NCBI RefSeq assembly: GCF_017798205.1
Contig: NZ_CP060010.1
Span: 2,356,001 to 2,420,000 of the forward strand
DNA: 64,000 nucleotides
Source of the DNA: Cognatishimia activa
Lineage (GTDB): Bacteria > Pseudomonadota > Alphaproteobacteria > Rhodobacterales > Rhodobacteraceae
Direction: 5' to 3'
The notes under the pieces were generated by a model. The model made no database searches. It was not told where the DNA came from and saw only the letters and a list, made by a program, of their open reading frames with translations. Positions 34,243 to 42,714 of this stretch are shown here, one piece after another. Positions within the stretch are counted from its first letter, which is position 1. Each line of letters starts with the position of its first letter. Made by a program: the position numbers and the translations under genes.

Positions 34243-34862
34243 TGGCGCGACTAAAAGCTGAAGCTCCGTTTCTGCATGCCAATGCAAGCGTGGTGAATTC
34301 CGAGCTTGGAGCGTTCACAGAGGTCGGCGAGGGCGCGCGGCTCTTGAATTCAGAGCTTGGGGATTATTCCTACTGCGAACGCTTCTGCGACATCGCCAAT
34401 ACGACCATCGGCAAGTTCTCAAACATCGCGAGCTTCGTGCGGGTGGGGGCCACGGATCATCCGCTAACAACGGCGTCGCTGCATCATTTCCTCTATCGAT
34501 CCTCTGACTATTGGGATGATGCGGACAACGATGCAGAGTTCTTTGAACACCGGGCCTCCCGCCGTGCCAGTATCGGCCATGACACCTGGATCGGTCATGG
34601 CGCGATGATCAAACCCGAAGTGACGGTGGGCGATGGCGCTGTTGTAGCAGCTGGCGCGATTGTCACCAAAAACGTTGGCCCCTATGAAATTGTTGCAGGC
34701 ACGCCGGCCAACGTTTTGCGCCTGCGCCAACCACGCGACATCGCAGAGCGCATGATAGACCTTGCCTGGTGGGATTGGGACCACGCGCGTTTGCGCGAAA
34801 CATTGGAAGATTTCCGCAGCCTCTCTGCCGCGGCCTTTCTGGAAAAATACGAGGGCGCATAG
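34242..34862 (+). CDS. Hexapeptide-repeat acetyltransferase of phosphonate metabolism
   Basis: 206 residues from ATG 34242. The left-handed beta-helix shows as repeated hexapeptides (NASVVNSELGAFTEVGEGA, then IGHDTWIGHGAMIKPEVTVG near residue 107), and the C-terminal VAGTPANVLRLRQ is the usual xenobiotic/chloramphenicol acetyltransferase-type end. The YDYWDDA-like segment (SSDYWDDADNDAEFF near residue 86) is typical of the subfamily that accompanies phn operons. It may acetylate aminophosphonates, taking the place of PhnO, which is absent here; that role is inferred from context. Confidence 0.87.
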   Translation: MARLKAEAPFLHANASVVNSELGAFTEVGEGARLLNSELGDYSYCERFCDIANTTIGKFSNIASFVRVGATDHPLTTASLHHFLYRSSDYWDDADNDAEFFEHRASRRASIGHDTWIGHGAMIKPEVTVGDGAVVAAGAIVTKNVGPYEIVAGTPANVLRLRQPRDIAERMIDLAWWDWDHARLRETLEDFRSLSAAAFLEKYEGA

Positions 34863-34971
34863 GGGCTTTGCCCCTCGGCCCAAGGGCCTCACCCCAGAGT
34901 ATTTTGGGCAAGATGAAAGCGCGCGCTCATTCTCTTGCCAAAAATATCCTCGCGCCGAAGGCGTCCGGCGC
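34861..34971. repeat. Cluster of four hairpins between convergent operons (bidirectional terminator / REP-like)
   Basis: AGGGGC-TTT-GCCCCT (34861-34875), GGCCC-AA-GGGCC (34877-34888), TTTTGGGCAAGA paired with TCTTGCCAAAA (34902-34943, one G bulge) and GCGCCG/CGGCGC (34952-34971). The third has T and A flanks on both sides and can terminate transcription from both the acetyltransferase gene and phnF, which converge here. The AGTATTTTGGGCAAGATGAAAG type of element is, from memory, recurrent in Rhodobacterales intergenic regions. Confidence 0.7.
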
Positions 34972-35684
34972 TAGGCGTCTTCCTCTAGGGTTAGTGTGAC
35001 GCGGTCCCCGGCGAACCAGGTACGTCCGAATTCAACTTTTTGACCGTGCTGATCGACACTCATACTGGTCGTGTAGATCAAAGGCGCGCCTTCCCGAAGT
35101 TCCAGGTGCAGCGCTTGGGTTGCGTTGGCCAAAGTCGCACGCACGCGGGTGGATTCGCGCGTGTAGTCGGTGATACCAGCCCTCTCAAGTGCTTTGGTGA
35201 CGCTGGTTTCACCGCGCATCAGGTCGCCAATACCGGGCAGGCGTGTTTCCGGGAATTCACTGATCGACAGAGCAATCGGCTGGTGGTCCGCATAGGACAC
35301 ACCATGGCGCAAAGTGATCAATTCGCCCGGCGTCATGTCTAACCGCTCGGCTTCCTTGACTGTGGCTGGGCGGGTTTCCACATGCAGGACTTTCTTAGAC
35401 GGAGCACGGCCCGCGGCGCGTAGGTTCTGGTGATACCTTACCCGTTTCCCAATGGGATAATCCGTCGGAGCCCCCTTCACGAAAGCCCCCGATCCGCGCC
35501 GTGTACGCACCAGCCCATCTTCGACCAAAACCGATATCGCATGCCGGATTGTGTGACGGTTCACGCCAAACCGCTCGGCCAGCTCAGCCTCGGTGGGCAG
35601 CTTGTCACCGGGCCTGTAGCGTCCTTCAGCCATGTCCTCACGCAAGGCGTTTGAGATCGCCTGCCATAGAGGTGTCTTGCTCAT
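34971..35684 (-). CDS. phnF: Phosphonate operon regulator PhnF (GntR/HutC family)
   Basis: 237 residues. N-terminal winged helix: DKLPTEAELAERFGVNRHTIRHAISVLVEDGLV near residues 28-60; C-terminal UTRA effector domain follows, ending in FGRTWFAGDRVTLTLEED. PhnF represses C-P lyase genes and is relieved by phosphate starvation or phosphonates in studied bacteria. The gene is divergent from phnG with a 108-bp spacer and convergent with the transporter operon. Confidence 0.93.
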   Translation of the reverse strand: MSKTPLWQAISNALREDMAEGRYRPGDKLPTEAELAERFGVNRHTIRHAISVLVEDGLVRTRRGSGAFVKGAPTDYPIGKRVRYHQNLRAAGRAPSKKVLHVETRPATVKEAERLDMTPGELITLRHGVSYADHQPIALSISEFPETRLPGIGDLMRGETSVTKALERAGITDYTRESTRVRATLANATQALHLELREGAPLIYTTSMSVDQHGQKVEFGRTWFAGDRVTLTLEEDA

Positions 35685-35757
35685 GTCGTCTCTCCGTTAC
35701 GCAAGTTTCACAAAATCTTTCTGGCTCGATAGCCCCGAATCTCGCATAATAAGTCTA

Positions 35758-35772
35758 GTTGTATAGTGTAAC
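35758..35772. promoter_or_regulatory. Candidate PhnF operator overlapping the phnG promoter
   Basis: GTTGTATAGTGTAAC in the phnF-phnG spacer is an imperfect inverted repeat (GTT...AAC ends) and includes TATAGT, a possible -10 element for phnG. HutC-type regulators favour GT-N-TA-N-AC patterns, which fits loosely. No Pho box (CTGTCAT repeats) was seen in this spacer. Confidence 0.35.
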
Positions 35773-35792
35773 GAAAATTTGTCGAGACAGAG

Positions 35793-36239
35793 ATGGGACA
35801 GATGGAAACACAAGATCGCCAGGCCTGGATGGGGCTCTTGGCAAAGGCCCCCAAGGGGCGGATTGCGGATCTTCTAGGGGATCGCAAAACCGAAGGATTT
35901 GAATGGCTGCGCAAGCCCGAAGTGGGCAGCGTTATGATCCGTGGGCGCATGGGCGGCACGGGCTCGGCCTTTAATATGGGCGAGATGACCGTGACGCGCT
36001 GTGCGCTGAAACTGGACGCCGGCGTCGTCGGGCATGGCTATGTACAAGGGCGCAGCAAAGCTGATTCAGAGGCTGCTGCCCTGGTCGATGCCTTGATGCA
36101 GACGGATCAGGCCGAGGCTATTCGCGCGAATGTCCTGACCCCTCTGGAAACCGCCCAACGTGAGGCCCGCGAGTTGCGCTCGCGCAAGGCCGCCAGCACG
36201 AAAGTGGATTTCTTCACCATGGCACGAGGAGAAGACTGA
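35793..36239 (+). CDS. phnG: C-P lyase core subunit PhnG
   Basis: 148 residues (or 145 if the in-frame ATG at 35802 is used). PhnG is part of the PhnGHIJ core that displaces adenine from ATP with phosphonate to give ribose-1-phosphonate triphosphate. The family pattern is clear: RQAWMGLLAKAP at the start, IRGRMGGTGSAFNMGEMTVTR near residue 49, GHGYVQGRSKADSEAAALVDALMQ near residue 78 and the C-terminal VDFFTMARGED. First gene of the phnGHIJKLNM operon; its stop overlaps phnH by one base. Confidence 0.95.
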   Translation: MGQMETQDRQAWMGLLAKAPKGRIADLLGDRKTEGFEWLRKPEVGSVMIRGRMGGTGSAFNMGEMTVTRCALKLDAGVVGHGYVQGRSKADSEAAALVDALMQTDQAEAIRANVLTPLETAQREARELRSRKAASTKVDFFTMARGED

Positions 36240-36805
36240 TGAGCGCGACAGCTTTAGAAGGCGGGTTCAAAAACCCTCCGCATGACTCAGCACGCGCGTT
36301 TCGTGCTCTGATGAATGCGATGGCGCGGCCCGGCACGACCCATGAGGTTGCGGGCGCTCTGCCACCAGCCCCCATGTCCATTGCGGCGGGCGTTCTGTTG
36401 CTGACGCTCTGTGATGGCGACACCGGGATCTATCTGACGCCGGAATTTGACACCGAAGAGATCCGCACCTGGATCAGCTTCCACATCGGCGCGCCTTTTG
36501 TGGCCCCGATGAAGGCTGATTTCGCGGTCGGGCGCTGGGATGAGCTCGCGCCAATTGATCGCTTTGCGATTGGCGATGCGGAATATCCCGACCGCTCCAC
36601 GACTTTGGTGATCGAGGGGCAGGGGGCTGAGGACGTCACCTTGAAAGGCCCGGGCATCAAAGACACGCAGGCTTTTGCCTTGCCTGAGGTCGCGCCGTTC
36701 CAAAACAACCGCGCGCTCTTTCCGCTGGGTCGCGATTTCTATTTCACCCAAGGCGCAGAATTTGCGGCCTTGCCTCGCTCAACGGAGATCACAGCATGTA
36801 TGTAG
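36239..36805 (+). CDS. phnH: C-P lyase core subunit PhnH
   Basis: 188 residues, close to E. coli PhnH (194). Characteristic sequence includes ARAFRALMNAMARPGTTHEV near residue 18, AAGVLLLTLCDGDTGIYLTPEF near residue 43 and the C-terminal NRALFPLGRDFYF. PhnH resembles PLP-fold proteins but has no PLP site; it is a structural subunit of the core complex with PhnI and PhnJ. Start and stop overlap the neighbours (10 bp into phnI), showing translational coupling. Confidence 0.95.
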   Translation: MSATALEGGFKNPPHDSARAFRALMNAMARPGTTHEVAGALPPAPMSIAAGVLLLTLCDGDTGIYLTPEFDTEEIRTWISFHIGAPFVAPMKADFAVGRWDELAPIDRFAIGDAEYPDRSTTLVIEGQGAEDVTLKGPGIKDTQAFALPEVAPFQNNRALFPLGRDFYFTQGAEFAALPRSTEITACM

Positions 36806-37881
36806 CCGTAAAGGGTGGCGAGCGCGCCATTGACAACGCGCATGCCTGGTTGGCCGAGGAACGCCGTGGAGACACCACGGTCGCGGAACTGAGCGTGGAT
36901 CAGATCAATGAGCAGCTCAAGCTGGCAGTGAACCGCGTTATGGCCGAAGGCTCACTCTATGATCCCGACCTTGCCGCGCTGGCGATCAAACAGGCGCGCG
37001 GCGATCTGATCGAGGCGATCTTCCTCATTCGCGCCTATCGCACGACACTGCCGCGTTTTGGAAATTCCAATCCGGTGGAAACCAGCAAAATGGCCTGCGA
37101 ACGTCGGATTTCGGCGACCTTCAAGGATCTGCCGGGCGGGCAGGTTTTGGGCCCGACCTTTGATTACACCCATCGCCTGTTGGATTTCAAACTGGCGGCT
37201 GAGGGCGAAGAAGTTCAGGCGGCAGAACGTGACGCGGAGCCAGCTGACGTGCCGCATGTCACTGAATTCCTGAACAAAGAAGGCCTCATCGAGGAAACCT
37301 TCCCCGAAGAGACCACACCGCCAGACCTCACCCGCGAGCCGCTGGAACTTCCTGCCGAGCGCGCGTTGCGCCTACAGGCGCTGACGCGGTCAGACGAGGG
37401 GTTCACCCTTGGCATGGCCTATTCCACGCAACGTGGCTACGGGCGCACCCATGCCTTTGTGGGCGAGCTGCGGATTGGCGAAGTTGCGGTTGAAATGGAC
37501 ATTCCAGAGCTGGGCTTTGCCATTGAAATCGGCGAGGTCACCCTGACGGAATGTGAGACGGTGAACCAATTCGTCGGCTCTAAATCGCAACCGCCGCAGT
37601 TCACCCGAGGCTATGGTCTGGTCTTTGGCCAGAACGAGCGCAAATCGATTTCCATGTCGCTGGTGGACCGCGCGTTGCGTTGGGAAGAATTTGGTGAAGA
37701 CAACGAAGGCGTGCCGGCGCAGGATGCGGAATTCGTGCTTTATCACGGGGACAATATTCAGGCGACGGGGTTCCTCGAGCACATCAAACTGCCGCATTAC
37801 GTGGATTTCCAGGCGGAACTCGAACTCATCCGAAAACTGCGCGCCGAGGCGACTGCAGAGCAGAAGGAGGCCGCGGAATGA
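36796..37881 (+). CDS. phnI: C-P lyase core subunit PhnI (nucleosidase)
   Basis: 361 residues. PhnI removes the purine from ATP or GTP and, with PhnG, H and L, attaches the phosphonate. The N-terminus MYVAVKGGERAIDNAHAWL, ERRISATFKDLPGGQVLGPTFDYTHRLLDFKL (split around residue 96) and AYSTQRGYGRTHAFVGELRIG near residue 209 are hallmark stretches. The middle acidic linker (about 140-190) is more variable. It overlaps phnJ by 4 bp. Confidence 0.96.
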   Translation: MYVAVKGGERAIDNAHAWLAEERRGDTTVAELSVDQINEQLKLAVNRVMAEGSLYDPDLAALAIKQARGDLIEAIFLIRAYRTTLPRFGNSNPVETSKMACERRISATFKDLPGGQVLGPTFDYTHRLLDFKLAAEGEEVQAAERDAEPADVPHVTEFLNKEGLIEETFPEETTPPDLTREPLELPAERALRLQALTRSDEGFTLGMAYSTQRGYGRTHAFVGELRIGEVAVEMDIPELGFAIEIGEVTLTECETVNQFVGSKSQPPQFTRGYGLVFGQNERKSISMSLVDRALRWEEFGEDNEGVPAQDAEFVLYHGDNIQATGFLEHIKLPHYVDFQAELELIRKLRAEATAEQKEAAE

Positions 37882-38732
37882 GCGACTATAATTTCGCATA
37901 TCTTGATGAGCAAACCAAACGCATGATCCGTCGTGCGATCCTCAAAGGCCTCGCGATCCCCGGCTATCAGGTGCCTTTTGCCAGCCGCGAGATGCCGATG
38001 CCTTATGGCTGGGGCACAGGTGGCGTGCAGGTGTCCGCCGCAACCTTGATGCCTGAGGATACGATGAAAGTCATCGATCAGGGCGCGGATGACACGACCA
38101 ATGCGGTGTCGATCCGCAAGTTCTTTGAGAACACCGCCGAGGTGAAAACCACCACCGCGACCTCCGAGGCAACGGTCATTCAGACCCGTCACCGGATCCC
38201 CGAAGAGCCTCTGAGCGAGGATCAGATACTCGTCTATCAGGTGCCGATCCCGGAACCTCTGCGCTTTCTGGAACCGCGCGAGACGGAGACCCGCAAAATG
38301 CATGCGCTTGAGGAATATGGCCTCATGCATGTGAAGCTCTATGAGGACATCGCCAAGCACGGTCATATTGCCACGTCCTATGCCTATCCGGTGCAGGTCG
38401 AAGGGCGCTATGTGATGGACCCGTCACCGATCCCGAAATTCGACAACCCCAAATTGGAAATGGACGCGATCCAGCTGTTTGGGGCAGGGCGCGAGCAGCG
38501 GATCTATGCGCTGCCACCACACACCAGAGTGGTGAGCCTTGATTTCGAGGATCACCCCTTTGAGGCCTCCAAGGCCGATCATGTCTGTGATCTTTGTGGC
38601 GCGACCCACAGCTATCTGGACGAGGTCATCACCGACGATGAAGGCGGGCGGATGTTTGTCTGCTCTGATACGGACTACTGCGAAAGCCGACGTGGCGAGG
38701 GCCATGTTGGACCGAAAGGAGTGGCGGCATGA
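37878..38732 (+). CDS. phnJ: C-P lyase radical-SAM subunit PhnJ
   Basis: 284 residues. PhnJ cleaves the carbon-phosphorus bond of ribose-1-phosphonate-5-phosphate by radical S-adenosylmethionine chemistry. Four cysteines near the C-terminus (CDLC near residue 236, then SDTDYC) follow C-x2-C-x21-C-x5-C, the exact spacing of the E. coli enzyme's cluster and active-site cysteines. The N-terminus YNFAYLDEQTKRMIRRAILK matches. Overlaps of 4 bp with phnI and phnK place it in the middle of the operon. Confidence 0.97.
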   Translation: MSDYNFAYLDEQTKRMIRRAILKGLAIPGYQVPFASREMPMPYGWGTGGVQVSAATLMPEDTMKVIDQGADDTTNAVSIRKFFENTAEVKTTTATSEATVIQTRHRIPEEPLSEDQILVYQVPIPEPLRFLEPRETETRKMHALEEYGLMHVKLYEDIAKHGHIATSYAYPVQVEGRYVMDPSPIPKFDNPKLEMDAIQLFGAGREQRIYALPPHTRVVSLDFEDHPFEASKADHVCDLCGATHSYLDEVITDDEGGRMFVCSDTDYCESRRGEGHVGPKGVAA

Positions 38733-39499
38733 CACCTTTGCTCTCTGTCAAAGACGTCAGCAAATATTACGGCAACCGGATTGGCTGTGCGAATGTGGGG
38801 TTTGACCTCTATCCCGGCGAAGTCATGGGCATTGTCGGCGAATCTGGCTCTGGCAAGTCGACCTTGCTGAACTGCCTTGCGGGGCATCATGCGCCAGACA
38901 CAGGCGAAGTGATCTTTGACACCCGCACCGATGGCCCGCGCGACACATTGCAAATGAGCGAGTCCGAGCGTCGGATGTTGGGCCGCACCGACTGGGCCTT
39001 TGTGCATCAACATGCGCGCGATGGGCTGCGTATGGGTGTCTCGGCTGGCGGCAATGTGGGCGAACGCCTCATGGCCGTGGGCCAGCGCCACTATGGCGAT
39101 ATCCGTGCGCAGGCTGTGGACTGGCTGGGCCGCGTGGAAATCGACGAAGACCGTGTTGACGATCGCCCAACCGCCTTTTCCGGCGGCATGCAACAACGCC
39201 TACAGATTGCCCGCAACCTCGTGACCGGCCCGCGACTGGTGTTTATGGACGAGCCGACCGGAGGCCTTGACGTCTCGGTCCAAGCACGCCTCTTGGATCT
39301 GTTGCGCGGTCTGGTGCGGGATCTTGGATTGTCGGCCATTATCGTGACCCACGACCTCGCCGTCGTGCGCCTTTTAGCGGATCGCCTGATGGTGATGAAA
39401 TCCGGCCATGTGGTGGAAACGGGTCTGACCGATCAGGTCCTGGATGATCCGCAACATGGCTATACCCAGCTGCTCGTCAGCTCTGTTTTGCAGGTATAA
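38729..39499 (+). CDS. phnK: C-P lyase ABC-type subunit PhnK
   Basis: 256 residues; soluble ABC-ATPase that docks on the PhnGHIJ core rather than powering a transporter. Walker A GESGSGKST near residue 36, signature FSGGMQQRLQIARNL near residue 150, Walker B LVFMDEPTGGLDVS near residue 171 and H-loop VTHDLAVV near residue 204. The family-specific LGRTDWAFVHQHARDGLRM near residue 85 replaces the common Q-loop form. It starts inside phnJ (4-bp overlap) and is 4 bp before phnL. Confidence 0.95.
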   Translation: MTPLLSVKDVSKYYGNRIGCANVGFDLYPGEVMGIVGESGSGKSTLLNCLAGHHAPDTGEVIFDTRTDGPRDTLQMSESERRMLGRTDWAFVHQHARDGLRMGVSAGGNVGERLMAVGQRHYGDIRAQAVDWLGRVEIDEDRVDDRPTAFSGGMQQRLQIARNLVTGPRLVFMDEPTGGLDVSVQARLLDLLRGLVRDLGLSAIIVTHDLAVVRLLADRLMVMKSGHVVETGLTDQVLDDPQHGYTQLLVSSVLQV

Positions 39500-39503
39500 G
39501 ACG

Positions 39504-40187
39504 ATGATTGAACTGACAAATGTCTCGAAAACCTTCACCTTACACAACCAAGGCGGCGCCGTGCTCGAAGTCATGCGCGGAGCGAACCTCACAGTGCCAG
39601 CGGGTGAATGCGTCGCCCTGACCGGAGCCTCGGGTGCGGGCAAATCCACGCTGATGCGGATCATCTATGGCAATTATCTTGCTGCGGGTGGATCCGTGGT
39701 GGTCGGCGGCGTCGACGTCACACAATCCGAGCCACGCGACATCCTGAAGCTGCGCCGCGAAGTGCTTGGCTATGTCAGCCAATTCCTCCGTGTCGTGCCG
39801 CGTGTGCCCACCATCGAAGTCGTCGCCGAGCCGCTCTTGTCACTGGGCACCCCGATGGAGGAGGCCAAGGAGCGCGCAGCAAGCCTTTTGCAAAAGCTCA
39901 ACATCCCCGAGCCTCTGTGGTCGCTCTCGCCCACCACCTTCTCGGGTGGTGAGCAGCAACGTGTGAACATCGCGCGCGGCTTTGCCCATAGTTATCCCGC
40001 GCTTTTGTTGGACGAGCCGACCGCGAGCCTTGATGCCACCAACCGCGAAATCGTGCTGGGGCTGATTGAAGAGGCTAAAGCAAATGGCACCGCCATCGTC
40101 GGTATCTTTCACGACGAGGCCGCGCGCGAGCGGGTCTGTGATCGAGAGATTGACGTCACGGGCTTCAGCCCTCTGGCGGCGGCCTAA
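39504..40187 (+). CDS. phnL: C-P lyase ABC-type subunit PhnL
   Basis: 227 residues from ATG 39504. Second ABC-ATPase of the complex, needed for the nucleosidase half-reaction. Walker A GASGAGKST near residue 41, GYVSQFLRVVPRVPTIEVVAE near residue 89 (a PhnL-specific Q-loop), signature FSGGEQQRVNIARGF near residue 147 and Walker B LLLDEPTASLD near residue 166. The longer frame from 39444 lies within phnK. It adjoins phnN directly (stop at 40187, start at 40188). Confidence 0.95.
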   Translation: MIELTNVSKTFTLHNQGGAVLEVMRGANLTVPAGECVALTGASGAGKSTLMRIIYGNYLAAGGSVVVGGVDVTQSEPRDILKLRREVLGYVSQFLRVVPRVPTIEVVAEPLLSLGTPMEEAKERAASLLQKLNIPEPLWSLSPTTFSGGEQQRVNIARGFAHSYPALLLDEPTASLDATNREIVLGLIEEAKANGTAIVGIFHDEAARERVCDREIDVTGFSPLAAA

Positions 40188-40736
40188 ATGGCGGGGCGGC
40201 TCATAGCGATTGTCGGCCCCTCCGGGGTCGGCAAAGACAGCGTCATGGAAGCGCTGGTTGTGGCACACCCGCGCCTAGGGCTGGTCAAACGTGTGATCAC
40301 CCGGCCTGAGGGTCTGGGCGGCGAGGACTATGAGCCCGTCTCAACCACGGAGTTTGAGAGCCGAAAAGCGCGCGGCGCGTTTGCCTTGGACTGGCCCGCG
40401 CATGGGTTGCTCTATGGTATTCCCAAGACGGTGCATGATGACCTCGCAAAGGGGCATGACCTGCTCGTGAACCTCAGCCGTGCAGTTCTGCCCGCCGCTC
40501 AAAAGGCCTTTCCGGATCTCGTGACCTTGCGTTTGACGGCCAGCGACGCGACGCTACGCGCGCGTCTATCAGGCCGGGGTCGCGAAACCGCCGAAGATAT
40601 CGAACAGCGCCTTAAGCGCGCAGATTTTCCGATGCTTGCGGGCGTCACCTATACCGACCTCAGCAATGACGGCGCGCTTGACGAGACCATCGCCGCGGCC
40701 CTTGCTGTGCTCTATCCAGAGGATGTTTTGACATGA
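40188..40736 (+). CDS. phnN: Ribose 1,5-bisphosphate phosphokinase
   Basis: 182 residues of the guanylate-kinase-like fold. P-loop GPSGVGKDS near residue 9; KRVITRPEGLGGEDYEPVS near residue 33 and ALDWPAHGLLYGIPK near residue 64 match PhnN. It phosphorylates ribose 1,5-bisphosphate to PRPP, recycling the ribose moiety of the C-P lyase pathway. It overlaps phnM by 4 bp. Confidence 0.94.
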   Translation: MAGRLIAIVGPSGVGKDSVMEALVVAHPRLGLVKRVITRPEGLGGEDYEPVSTTEFESRKARGAFALDWPAHGLLYGIPKTVHDDLAKGHDLLVNLSRAVLPAAQKAFPDLVTLRLTASDATLRARLSGRGRETAEDIEQRLKRADFPMLAGVTYTDLSNDGALDETIAAALAVLYPEDVLT

Positions 40737-41905
40737 ACTCTCCAAGCCTGTCCCACGATGTCGATAGCGGTGTTTTCTGCCTCGCAAATGCGCAGATCGT
40801 GCTAGAGGACCGCGTTGTTTCTGGCGCGATCTATGTGGCGGAGGGCAAGATCCTTGACGTGGTTGAAGGGGGGCAATGTCCCGTCGGGGCCATTGATTGT
40901 GATCGCGACTTTATCCTGCCTGGCCTTGTCGAATTGCACACAGACAATCTGGAACGCCACATCCAGCCGCGCCCAAAGGTCGACTGGCCGCATGACGCCG
41001 CGATCCTTGCCCATGACGCAGAGCTCGCGGGCTGTGGTATCACCACGGTGTTCGATGCCATGCGGGTTGGGTCTATTCCGACAGGCAAGGGGCGCTATCT
41101 GAAATACGCCCGCCAACTCTCACGCGAGATGCTGGCGATGCGGGCCGAGAATGCGTTGAAAATCAGCCACTTCCTGCATCTGCGGGCTGAGGTCTGTTCT
41201 GAAACCCTGATCGAAGAACTCAGCGAGTTTGACGAAAACGACCGCGTTGGCATTGTCAGCCTAATGGATCACACGCCGGGGCAGCGTCAGTTCCGCGACA
41301 CCGAGAAATTCAAAGCCTATGTCATGGGCAAATCCGGCATGAATGACGCGGAATACCAAGAGCATTTCGATACTCTCTTGGACCTGCGTGCACGCCTTGG
41401 CGACAAGCACGAAGCCATGACCGTCAGCGAAGCAGCACGGTTTGGCGCGGTCTTGGCAAGCCACGATGACACCACAACTGAGCAAGTCGAAACCTCGGCA
41501 GGTCATGGTATCCGCCTCGCGGAATTCCCCACCACAGTAGAGGCCGCGCGGGCCTGTCGCGACAATGGCATCGCGATCATGATGGGGGCTCCCAATATCA
41601 TGCGCGGGGGCAGTCATTCGGGCAATGTCTCGGCACTGGAACTGGCAGAGCTGGGTCTTTTGGACATCATTTCCTCTGACTATGTGCCTGCGGCTTTGCT
41701 GCAATCTGCCTTCCGCCTGGCCAAGCTCTGGGACGACCTGCCGCGCGCGGTGAAAACCGTGACCAAAGCGCCAGCACGGGCCTCAGGCCTCACGGATCGC
41801 GGCACGTTCGAGCCCGGGATGCACGCTGATATGATCCGCGTTCGAACTCTGCGAGACATGCCGGTTATTCGAGGCGTCTGGAGCCACGGTCGCCAAGTGG
41901 GCTAA
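40733..41905 (+). CDS. phnM: RPnTP hydrolase (phosphonate metabolism amidohydrolase)
   Basis: 390 residues of the amidohydrolase superfamily; removes pyrophosphate from ribose-1-phosphonate 5-triphosphate. The PhnM-specific LPGLVELHTDNLERH near residue 59 replaces the usual HxH. Other hallmarks are MDHTPGQRQFRD near residue 178, LASHDDTT near residue 241, GAPNIMRGGSHSGN near residue 284 and SDYVPAALLQSAF near residue 310. It closes the phnGHIJKLNM operon. phnO and phnP are not present in the operon. Confidence 0.96.
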   Translation: MNSPSLSHDVDSGVFCLANAQIVLEDRVVSGAIYVAEGKILDVVEGGQCPVGAIDCDRDFILPGLVELHTDNLERHIQPRPKVDWPHDAAILAHDAELAGCGITTVFDAMRVGSIPTGKGRYLKYARQLSREMLAMRAENALKISHFLHLRAEVCSETLIEELSEFDENDRVGIVSLMDHTPGQRQFRDTEKFKAYVMGKSGMNDAEYQEHFDTLLDLRARLGDKHEAMTVSEAARFGAVLASHDDTTTEQVETSAGHGIRLAEFPTTVEAARACRDNGIAIMMGAPNIMRGGSHSGNVSALELAELGLLDIISSDYVPAALLQSAFRLAKLWDDLPRAVKTVTKAPARASGLTDRGTFEPGMHADMIRVRTLRDMPVIRGVWSHGRQVG

Positions 41906-41964
41906 GCCTCTTGTAATCCGGCGCGGCGCGGGACATTTTCGGGGCGTTGCAAAGCAAGGCTCCG

Positions 41965-42714
41965 ATGTCGACGTCCACTCCTGAACAACCGGTGATTTTA
42001 CCCCTTGGCCTCACGTCCTTGATAGTGCGGTTCGGGTTGACCGCGCGGCCAGAGCTGACGGTTGCGGTCCGCGCTTTTGTCGCGGATCTGACGTCAGATC
42101 CAATCGCCGGTGTTGCGCAGGTGGCCGGATCTTTGACGACCGTCATGGTCGAGGTCGACGGAGGCTCTGCGGCACGCGCACGTGTGCAGGAGGCGTTGCA
42201 AAAGCGGCTCGATGCCCGTGACTGGAGTAAAGCGGCGCGGCCAGATCCTTTGCGTCGCTGGACCATTCCTATCGCTTTTGGTGACGCCTGTGGCCCTGAT
42301 CTGACGAAAGCCGCAGGTGCTGCCGGGCTGTCTGACACAGACGCGGTTGCAGAGCTCTGTGCCCAAGAGGTCGAAGTCCTGACGCTGGGTTTCGCCCCGG
42401 GGCAGGCCTATCTGGGCTTTTTGCCAGAACGGTGGGATATCCCCCGAATGTCGGCGATAAACCCCTCCGTTCCCGCCGGGGCGCTCATCCTTGCTATTAG
42501 GCAAGTCATTATTTTTACAAATGAAAATCCGACGGGATGGCATCACATTGGTCAGTCCGGATTTTTGCCCTTTGCTCTTGATCGTGCCGAGCCAATCTTG
42601 CTGCGCGCAGGCGACGTCCTGCGATTTGAAGCGGTCGCAAGCTCTGAGATGGCAAGCATTGTGGCCGACAATGCCGACGGCCTCGGCCGCGCGAAACTCG
42701 AGGTTTTGCGATGA
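41965..42714 (+). CDS. pxpB: 5-oxoprolinase subunit B (KipI-like)
   Basis: 249 residues from ATG 41965 (a TTG at 41947 is an alternative). PxpB with PxpC and PxpA hydrolyses 5-oxoproline (pyroglutamate) to glutamate using ATP. The signature is VEVLTLGFAPGQAYLGFLP near residue 138 with the cyclophilin-like barrel, and the C-terminal ENPTGWHHIGQ near residue 190. It overlaps pxpC by 4 bp and begins 59 bp after phnM, so read-through from the phn operon is possible. Confidence 0.92.
   Translation: MSTSTPEQPVILPLGLTSLIVRFGLTARPELTVAVRAFVADLTSDPIAGVAQVAGSLTTVMVEVDGGSAARARVQEALQKRLDARDWSKAARPDPLRRWTIPIAFGDACGPDLTKAAGAAGLSDTDAVAELCAQEVEVLTLGFAPGQAYLGFLPERWDIPRMSAINPSVPAGALILAIRQVIIFTNENPTGWHHIGQSGFLPFALDRAEPILLRAGDVLRFEAVASSEMASIVADNADGLGRAKLEVLR

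Noticed and set aside
35685-35792. Pho box before phnG
   Set aside because: No CTGTCAT-type direct repeats are present in the spacer; PhnF control is a better guess.
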